DNA of 5,100 nucleotides from an uncultured bacterium (lineage in GTDB: Bacteria; Acidobacteriota; Thermoanaerobaculia; Multivoradales; JAHEKO01). The stretch covers positions 1-5,100 of the forward strand of contig CALILB010000086.1 of assembly GCA_938016625.1 (NCBI GenBank), given 5' to 3'. This document shows, in pieces, positions 1-5,100 of this stretch. Position 1 is the first letter of the stretch; the number at the start of each line of letters is the position of its first letter. The position numbers were made by a program, and so were the translations under genes. Below the pieces are notes generated by a model. That model was not told where the DNA came from and did not search any database. It worked only from the letters and a program-made list of their open reading frames with translations.

Positions 1-1
1 G

Positions 2-694
2 CGGCGGATGGATTGGAACGTGGGCGACGAAATCGAGATCTCGATGCTCGGGCTCCGGGTGAGTATCGTGGGCATCGTCCCCGAGCAGGGTATCGACCTC
101 GAGAGTCATCTCCTGGTCCAGCGCGAGAACCTCCAGATCGCACGTGAAGCCGAATATCAGGTCAGCTACGTCATGGTGGAGCCGGCAAAGGGCAAACCAC
201 CCGCCGAGCTCGCTGCCGAGATCGACGAATATATGGCGGCCTCGCCGGTGGCGACCAAGACCGCGACCTCGGCGGCCTTTGCCGAAGCGGTGGTCGAGGA
301 CTTCATGGGGTTTGTCGACTACCTCGAGATCATGAAGTGGATCGCCGTCCTGATTACGGTTCTCGGAGCCGCCAATGCCATCGCCATGAGCGTGCGGGAC
401 CGCACTCAGGAGATCGGAGCGCTCAAAGCGCTGGGGTTCAAGCCCAATCTGATCTCGACCCTGGTGTTGCTGGAGTCGACCGGGTTGGCGCTGATCGGCG
501 CGGTGCTGGGCATCGCCCTGGCGGCGTGGGCGATCGGCAGCTCGGCCGGCGAGCTCGCCGGTCTCGAACTGACCAGGTGGGACGTGGCTCTGAGTCTGGC
601 CATCGCCGTCTTCGTGGGCCTGGCCGGGGGAGCGGCACCCGCGGCGGCCGCCGCCCGACTCCGCCCGGTCGAAGCACTGCGCATCATCGACTGA
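2..694 (+). CDS. FtsX/MacB-type ABC transporter permease, C-terminal part (5' end outside window)
   Basis: Membrane subunit of an ABC transporter of the MacB/FtsX (type VII) fold, probably working at the inner membrane with a separate ATPase. The frame is open to the left edge (two Arg codons precede the ATG at 8), and the visible protein begins inside the periplasmic core domain at the 'W-N-V-G-D' motif. Compared with the next gene, about 150 residues are missing, so the ATG at 8 is an internal Met. Numbering from that Met: end of the periplasmic domain about 1-105, membrane segments about 108-128, 149-176 and 190-213. The cytoplasmic loop RDRTQEIGALKALGF (130-144) matches the family's R-x-R-x-x-E-I-G-x-L-K-A-L-G coupling loop, which contacts the ATPase. 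The C-terminus 'P-x-x-A-A-x-L-R-P-V-E-A-L-R' is the usual ending of the family. Tandem in-frame stops TGA-TAA close it. Family assignment is firm; the substrate (lipoprotein, peptide, drug or other) is not readable. Confidence 0.93.
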   Translation, partial: RRMDWNVGDEIEISMLGLRVSIVGIVPEQGIDLESHLLVQRENLQIAREAEYQVSYVMVEPAKGKPPAELAAEIDEYMAASPVATKTATSAAFAEAVVEDFMGFVDYLEIMKWIAVLITVLGAANAIAMSVRDRTQEIGALKALGFKPNLISTLVLLESTGLALIGAVLGIALAAWAIGSSAGELAGLELTRWDVALSLAIAVFVGLAGGAAPAAAAARLRPVEALRIID

Positions 695-695
695 T

Positions 696-703
696 AAAGG
701 GGA
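696..703 (+). promoter_or_regulatory. Shine-Dalgarno sequence of the second permease
   Basis: AAAGGGGA lies 4 bases before the ATG at 708, immediately after the stop of the preceding gene. It supports the 708 start and independent ribosome loading within a cotranscribed pair. Confidence 0.6.
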
Positions 704-707
704 CCGC

Positions 708-1832
708 ATGCTGCCGCTCGCCTATGTCTTGAGAAATGTCAGACGCCGTCGCCTGCGCACCGGGTTGACCATCGCCGGGATCGCCCTGGTGGTGGCGGTC
801 TACTTCCTCATGGGCTCGGTGGCCGAGACCATGGTCAAGAGCTTTCGCTCGACCGGGGGCCCGGAGGAGCTGGTGATTGTCCAGGCCGGCGCCATGCTTG
901 TCGACTACTCCAACATCGATCGCTCCTCCCTGACCTATGTTCAGACTCTCGATGGCGTGGCCAGCAAAGATGGTCAGCCGCTGGTGGCACCCGAGCTCGT
1001 TCTGCCCAGCGTCATCGTGGTCGATGGCAGTGAGCGGAAAGCGGGGGTTCGCGGGGTGACCGCCATGGCTCCCACCGTCTATCGGCAGGTCGAGCTCGCC
1101 ACGGGTGAATGGCCCGGGCCGGGTCACCGGGCAGCCATCGGTCGAAGTCTGGCCGCCAAGCTGGGTATTGAGATCGGCGACTCTCTCGAGATCGAAGGCG
1201 ACCACTTCCAAATCGCCGGTCTGCTCGACGCGGGCGGCCGGGTCTACGACCAGGAGGTCTGGGTCGACCTCGAGGAGCTCGCGGCCGCCGCCAACCGCAA
1301 GACCTACTCCAGCTACACTCTCCGTGCCCAGGATGCGGCCGCCGTCCCCGACATCATCGAGACGATCAGCGAGAACCGCCGCTTCCCGCTGAGTGCTCAA
1401 GATGCTCCGAGGTTTTACCGGCGCACCGCGGGGATGGCCAGCTTCATGGCCTCGCTGGGCGAGATGATCGCCATGATCGTCGCCATCGGAGCGGTGTTTG
1501 GCGGCATGAACACCATGTATGCGGCGGTCGCGGCCCGGCGACGCGAGATCGCCGTGCTCCGCGCCCTGGGCTACCGCAAGGTGTCGATTCTGGGTGCTTT
1601 TCTGGTCGAGTCCCTCGTCATCGCGCTGGTCGCCGGGGTGCTGGGAGTCCTTCTCGGTACGGTTATCGCGCTGTCACCGATCGAGCTCCCCTACTCCCCC
1701 AGCGGCATGGTCAGCCTCGGCTCCTACGAGGCGATCTCCGCCCTCGTCCTGGCAGCGATCATTGGGCTCGTCGGCGGCGGGCTGCCGGCCATCCGAGCCG
1801 CCCGTACCTCCGTGGTCGGGGAGCTGCGTTAG
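708..1832 (+). CDS. FtsX/MacB-type ABC transporter permease (second, complete subunit)
   Basis: Complete 374-residue permease of the MacB/FtsX fold, predicted in the inner membrane. A basic N-terminus (RNVRRRRLRTGL, 9-20) precedes membrane segment 1 at about 20-40. A large periplasmic core domain (about 41-245) follows, with the recognisable block G-E-W-P near 133-136, then A-A-I-G-R-S-L-A-A-K-L-G and I-G-D-S-L-E-I at 142-162. The C-terminal FtsX domain has membrane segments at about 247-272, 295-322 and 340-362. Its cytoplasmic loop RRREIAVLRALGYRK (277-291) should couple to the ATPase, and the family ending 'P-A-I-R-A-A-R' is present. Length is typical for a permease lacking a fused ATPase. 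It starts 13 bases after a paralogous permease, so the two probably form a heteromeric transporter from one operon. It is not an obvious duplicate: sequence outside the fold motifs differs clearly. The transported substrate is unknown; a LolCE-like or MacB-like role cannot be chosen from sequence alone. Confidence 0.95.
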   Translation: MLPLAYVLRNVRRRRLRTGLTIAGIALVVAVYFLMGSVAETMVKSFRSTGGPEELVIVQAGAMLVDYSNIDRSSLTYVQTLDGVASKDGQPLVAPELVLPSVIVVDGSERKAGVRGVTAMAPTVYRQVELATGEWPGPGHRAAIGRSLAAKLGIEIGDSLEIEGDHFQIAGLLDAGGRVYDQEVWVDLEELAAAANRKTYSSYTLRAQDAAAVPDIIETISENRRFPLSAQDAPRFYRRTAGMASFMASLGEMIAMIVAIGAVFGGMNTMYAAVAARRREIAVLRALGYRKVSILGAFLVESLVIALVAGVLGVLLGTVIALSPIELPYSPSGMVSLGSYEAISALVLAAIIGLVGGGLPAIRAARTSVVGELR

Positions 1833-1867
1833 CCCGCGCCTTCTACACCGGCTGCTAGAGTTGCCGC

Positions 1868-3223
1868 ATGGGGCACAGCCACCTTCGGGCTCGGGCTCTG
1901 CCGCTCGTGGTAGGCGGCTACGTCACCGCGGCGGTCCTATCCCTCCTAATCTCGTCACACTACCTGCGTCGCAGCCCCGCCTGGGGTGATCTCTGTCTCT
2001 GGGTCGGCCTGGGGGTGGCGCTGTGCCTCTACCTGGCAAGCGAGAAGGGGCTCGGGCGAGGGCGTCTCTGGCAGGTACTCTGGCTCTGTCTCGGTCTCCT
2101 CGCTCTGCTCAACGTCTTCGCCCAGCTCGTCCCGGTGCAACGCTACGGCGACGCCAAGTTCATCGCCCGATACGTCGTCCAGGACACCACGATGGCCCGG
2201 TGGCTGGCCGGAACCGCCATCCTCTCCTGGATGCACGACGCGATTTTGCGGATCCCCGGGGTGGAGGAGGCGGCCCCCGCGGCCAAGGTGACCGCTGCCT
2301 ATCTGATCCGCGTGACCGGCATCCTGGTCATGGTGCTCGGCACGGTAGCTCTCTTTCAGCGCTGGCCGGAACGGCTGTCGATCACTCTCCCCGCGCTCTG
2401 TCCCATCTGGCTGCTGTTCAGCCTCGGCTATCTCGAGTACTACCCGTTTATCGCCGTGGCGCTGGTGGCGGCTCTGGCCTGGATCTTCGACCGGCCGCTG
2501 GCGGACCGGGATCCGTACCGGATCGGGACACTCGCGGGCGCCCTGTTTCCCTTGCTGTACGTCGCCTATGCGCCGGTCTCTCTGTTGATCCTTCTGTTCT
2601 ACGGTGTCGCCCGACCCTCGAAGGTCCTCCGCGCCATCGCCACCGCCTTGGTGGTGGCGATGATCGGCATCGTTATCTTCTGGCCCGAAGGTATCGGGTC
2701 ATTCATCACCGCTCTGCGTGGCTCGCTCAACCTCGGCGAGCACGGCACCGCCTTCAAGCCCTACCGCGGCCACGCCGCCGGGCCCGACTCGGTTCTGTTT
2801 GCCTGGTCTTACGCGCTCTCGCCCCAACACCTGAGGCATCTCGGTTTCATGGGGCACTTCGGCGCGGGAACAGTGATGCTGCTGATGTTTCTGGCGGGCG
2901 CGGTGCTCCTGCTGTGGAGATACCGAGGGGATATGGTCAAGCTGTTGGGTTACAAGCGATCCTGGTTGGGCCTGGCCCTGATCGGTTCGCACCTCTATTA
3001 CATGTTGCGCATGATCCCCAAGCTCGGACCGGTCCGAGACATCGACCTGTTCTTCAATGTCTATCTCGTTATCGCCTTCTTCACCGGACTCTTTCTCGAG
3101 CGGGCGCTCGATTCGGACGACGACCGGCGAGAGCTGGTGACGCTCGTGGTTCTCGCTATCGCTCTTGGCAGCCTGGCGGTGGCGGGGGGCCAGCTGGCCT
3201 TCCACGGCATCCGCCCAGGCTAG
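1868..3223 (+). CDS. Polytopic inner-membrane protein, possibly a GT-C-fold glycosyltransferase
   Basis: I do not recognise this 451-residue protein with confidence. It is strongly hydrophobic, with about eleven to twelve likely membrane segments: near 10-30, 40-58, 67-89, 144-164, 170-187, 190-207, 221-244, 255-272, 331-350, 364-381, 393-412 and 424-442. The longest hydrophilic stretches are at about 90-140 and 275-325. Three motifs stand out: GDAKF (94-98) after the third segment, GYLEYYPF (187-194) between two segments, and RDIDLFF (390-396). From memory, bacterial GT-C-like membrane glycosyltransferases often carry an acidic 'G-D' in an early outer loop, a G-Y-x-E-x-Y-P motif and a late R-D-W-D-L-F motif, which suggests transfer of sugars from a lipid carrier outside the membrane. 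That is inference, not a search result. The ATG at 1868 is the first start after the in-frame TAG at 1856; AGAG 7 bases upstream is a weak ribosome site. It lies 35 bases after the permease with no visible terminator, so cotranscription is possible. An uncharacterised permease-like protein is the main alternative. Confidence 0.85.
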   Translation: MGHSHLRARALPLVVGGYVTAAVLSLLISSHYLRRSPAWGDLCLWVGLGVALCLYLASEKGLGRGRLWQVLWLCLGLLALLNVFAQLVPVQRYGDAKFIARYVVQDTTMARWLAGTAILSWMHDAILRIPGVEEAAPAAKVTAAYLIRVTGILVMVLGTVALFQRWPERLSITLPALCPIWLLFSLGYLEYYPFIAVALVAALAWIFDRPLADRDPYRIGTLAGALFPLLYVAYAPVSLLILLFYGVARPSKVLRAIATALVVAMIGIVIFWPEGIGSFITALRGSLNLGEHGTAFKPYRGHAAGPDSVLFAWSYALSPQHLRHLGFMGHFGAGTVMLLMFLAGAVLLLWRYRGDMVKLLGYKRSWLGLALIGSHLYYMLRMIPKLGPVRDIDLFFNVYLVIAFFTGLFLERALDSDDDRRELVTLVVLAIALGSLAVAGGQLAFHGIRPG

Positions 3224-3236
3224 CCAAGAATGTCGA
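3224..3236. other. 13-base gap between convergent genes
   Basis: The stop of the plus-strand membrane-protein gene (TAG, 3221-3223) and the minus-strand stop of the metallopeptidase (TGA, read from 3239 to 3237) face each other across 13 bases. Neither side has a GC hairpin followed by a run of T, so no intrinsic terminator is assigned. Transcripts from the two sides probably overlap or are ended by Rho. Confidence 0.8.
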
Positions 3237-5100
3237 TCACCAGATGACGACCCTCTCCTCCGCCGGACGGTACATGGCGTCGCCCTCCTTGCAGTCGAAG
3301 GCGTCGTAGAACTCCGGCATGTTGGAGAGCGGGCCGAGGACCCGGAACTTGCCCGGGGAGTGGGGATCGGTGTTCACCTGCAGCTTGAGCGCCTCGGGCC
3401 TGTAGTTGCGCCTCCACGCCTGGGCCCAGGCCAAAAAGAACCGTTGCTCCGGAGTGAAGCCGTCGATCTTGTCGACGGGATTCTCGGCTAGCGCCTTCTG
3501 CAGCCCGTAGTAGGACATGGTGAGACCGCTAAAGTCACCAATGTTCTCACCCAGGGTGAGCTCACCGTTGACGTGCAGGTCGTCGACGGCGACAAAGTCG
3601 TTGTACTGATCCACCAGAATCTCGGTCGCCCCCTTGAAGTTCTCCCGATCCTGGTCGGTCCACCAGTTGATCATATTGCCATCGGCATCGAACCGGCTTC
3701 CCTGGTCATCGAAGCCGTGCATGAACTCGTGACCGATGACCGCTCCCATGCCACCGTAGTTGACGGCGCTGTCTATCTCGAGGTCGAAAAAGGGTGGCTG
3801 CAGGATCCCGGCCGGGAAAACGATCTCGTTCATCACCGGCATGTAGTAGGCGTTGACCGCTTGCGGCGCCATCGCCCACTCGTTGCGGTCGATGGGCTTG
3901 CCAATCTTGTCGAGGTTGCGGCGCATCTCGAAGGCGGTGGCGGCAGCCACGTTATCGGCATAATTCGTACGACCGATGTCGAGCGCAGTGTAGTCGCGCC
4001 ACTCGTCCGGATAGCCAATCTTGGCGTTGAACGCCGCCAGCTTCTCGAGTGCCTTGGCCCTGGTCTCATCGCCCATCCAGTCGAGCGCCTCGATGCGCTC
4101 GCCGACGGCCACCTGCAGGTTGCCGATCATCTCCAGGGCGCTCGCCTTGGCCTCCGGCGGAAAGGCCCTTTCCACGTAGAGCTGCCCCAGCGCCTCGCCC
4201 ATATTGCCATTGATGACGTTGAGCACCCGCTTCCAACGCGGCTTCATCTCCTCGGTGCCCTGGAGGGTGGCCTGGTTGAAGGCGAAGTCCTCTTCGACAA
4301 ACTCGCTGCTCAGATAGGGGGCAAAACCGCCGGCCAGGTTCCACCGCAGGTAGTCCTGCCAGGTGGCCAGCGGCACGTCATCCAGTGCCGTGTTCATCTC
4401 GGCAAAGAACTTGGGGTGCGCAAATGAGAAGGTCTCGAGCTCGCCAAGATCCAGGGTCTGGAAGTACTTGGCCCAGGAGAAGTTGGGGGTAGCGGCATCC
4501 GCCGCCTCGATGGTCTGGATGTTGTAGTAGTTCTCGGGGTTGCGGAGCTCGACATTGGTCAGCGAGGCCTGGGCCAGGCGGGTCTCGAGCGCGAGGATGG
4601 CTTCGGCGGCTTTGTCGGCCTTCGCCGCCGGGTCTCCCAGCAGCTGGAGCATTTTTGAGACGTGGGCGACGTATTTCTTTCGTAGCTCTGCCGACTCCTC
4701 ATCCGTCCGCGTGTAGTAATCCCGGTCGGGAAGCCCGAGGCCCCCCTGTACCGCGTACATGATGTACATCTCGCTGTTCTTGAGGTCTTGAAAGATCGCC
4801 CCGCCAAAGAGAACCGGGATCCCCTCGGCGTGGTAGTCGCGGATGATGGCCTTGATGTCGTCGACGCTCTCCGCCCTGGCGATGCGCTCGAGGTCGTCCG
4901 CGAGCGGTGCGGCGCCCTGCTTCTCGATCTTCTCCAGATCCATGGCGGTGGCGTAGAAGCCCCCGATCTTCTGCCGGTTGCTCCCCTTCGGGGCCATCTC
5001 GTCGGCCGCGGCCTCCTCCAAAATCTCCTTGAGCAGCGCGAAGTTGCGCTCCCGCACCTCGTTGGAGATGCCCCAACTGCTGTACTCGTCCGGGGTCGGG
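3237..5100 (-). CDS. M13-family zinc metallopeptidase (neprilysin/PepO-like), N-terminus outside window
   Basis: Zinc endopeptidase of family M13, which typically cleaves peptides outside the cytoplasm. The frame is open to the right edge, giving 620 visible residues. Residues upstream of the GTG at 5057 (PTPDEYSSWGISNEV) match the family's early segment, so that GTG is not the real start; perhaps 50-80 residues with the signal sequence are missing. Numbering from codon 5099: the N-terminal M13 domain occupies roughly 1-370, including W-M-G-D-E-T near 340 and I-G-Y-P-D-E-W. The catalytic domain carries the substrate-binding NAYYMP (416-421), the zinc site HEFMH (His457, catalytic Glu458, His461), GENIGD with third ligand Glu518 and Asp522, and H-S-P-G-K-F-R with His580 and Arg586. 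Spacings match neprilysin closely (Asn to first His 41; His to Glu 61 versus 63). It ends in the family's Trp, so the C-terminus is intact. Only one cysteine (603) is visible, unlike the disulfide-rich animal enzymes. The exact substrate is unknown; pepO is a family label rather than a proven symbol here. Confidence 0.97.
   Translation of the reverse strand, partial: PTPDEYSSWGISNEVRERNFALLKEILEEAAADEMAPKGSNRQKIGGFYATAMDLEKIEKQGAAPLADDLERIARAESVDDIKAIIRDYHAEGIPVLFGGAIFQDLKNSEMYIMYAVQGGLGLPDRDYYTRTDEESAELRKKYVAHVSKMLQLLGDPAAKADKAAEAILALETRLAQASLTNVELRNPENYYNIQTIEAADAATPNFSWAKYFQTLDLGELETFSFAHPKFFAEMNTALDDVPLATWQDYLRWNLAGGFAPYLSSEFVEEDFAFNQATLQGTEEMKPRWKRVLNVINGNMGEALGQLYVERAFPPEAKASALEMIGNLQVAVGERIEALDWMGDETRAKALEKLAAFNAKIGYPDEWRDYTALDIGRTNYADNVAAATAFEMRRNLDKIGKPIDRNEWAMAPQAVNAYYMPVMNEIVFPAGILQPPFFDLEIDSAVNYGGMGAVIGHEFMHGFDDQGSRFDADGNMINWWTDQDRENFKGATEILVDQYNDFVAVDDLHVNGELTLGENIGDFSGLTMSYYGLQKALAENPVDKIDGFTPEQRFFLAWAQAWRRNYRPEALKLQVNTDPHSPGKFRVLGPLSNMPEFYDAFDCKEGDAMYRPAEERVVIW

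Noticed and set aside
8..10. ATG at 8 as the true start of the first permease
   Set aside because: The frame stays open to the window edge, and a start here would remove the first membrane segment and half of the periplasmic domain that the family needs.
684..1400. 238-codon minus-strand frame opposite the second permease
   Set aside because: It is antisense to a gene with clear family features and shows no domain of its own.
1849..1866. Possible hairpin CGGC/GCCG around the weak ribosome site before 1868
   Set aside because: Only four base pairs with a 10-base loop; too weak to call a regulatory structure or a terminator.
2023..3309. 428-codon plus-strand frame overlapping the membrane-protein gene and crossing into the peptidase gene
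   Set aside because: The product is an Arg/Pro/Gly-rich low-complexity sequence typical of a shifted frame in GC-rich DNA. The competing frame gives well-formed membrane segments and motifs and fits the gene boundaries.
3573..4427. 284-codon open frame on the plus strand opposite the metallopeptidase gene
   Set aside because: It lies wholly antisense to a gene with full catalytic motifs. Its protein has no recognisable domain, and the openness is expected from codon-position GC bias on the opposite strand.
3237..5100. Functional link between the metallopeptidase and the transporter/membrane-protein genes
   Set aside because: They are convergently transcribed and no sequence feature ties them together. 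Adjacency alone is not evidence.

Overview
This is a short, GC-rich, gene-dense bacterial window with three plus-strand genes and one minus-strand gene, two of them cut by the window edges. The only intergenic gaps are 13, 35 and 13 bases. I see no rRNA, tRNA, CRISPR array, insertion sequence, phage gene or long repeat. Strong use of G/C-ending codons, MacB-type permeases and a large M13 (neprilysin/PepO-like) metallopeptidase fit a free-living, high-GC bacterium, perhaps an Acidobacteriota- or Gemmatimonadota-like lineage. That placement is an impression from gene content and style; no phylogenetic marker is present.

Left part (about 1-1832): the C-terminal part of one FtsX/MacB-type ABC transporter permease, then a complete second permease of the same fold 13 bases downstream with its own Shine-Dalgarno sequence. 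They look like the two non-identical membrane subunits of one transporter. The ATPase is not in the window and probably lies upstream. The substrate cannot be read from the sequence.

Middle (1868-3223): a 451-residue polytopic membrane protein on the same strand, 35 bases after the permease, with about eleven to twelve hydrophobic segments. I cannot name it with certainty. Three short motifs (GDAKF, GYLEYYPF, RDIDLFF) resemble those of GT-C-fold lipid-linked-sugar glycosyltransferases, so an envelope glycosylation role is a tentative inference.

Right part (3237-5100, minus strand): a nearly complete M13 zinc metallopeptidase with all expected catalytic residues. It is open through the right window edge, so its N-terminus and signal sequence are missing. 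It converges on the membrane-protein gene with only 13 bases between stop codons and no convincing intrinsic terminator.

The permease pair and perhaps the membrane protein could be cotranscribed. The peptidase is a separate transcription unit and there is no evidence that it works with them. I looked for an undescribed system and did not find a convincing one. The least explained element is the putative GT-C-like membrane protein.
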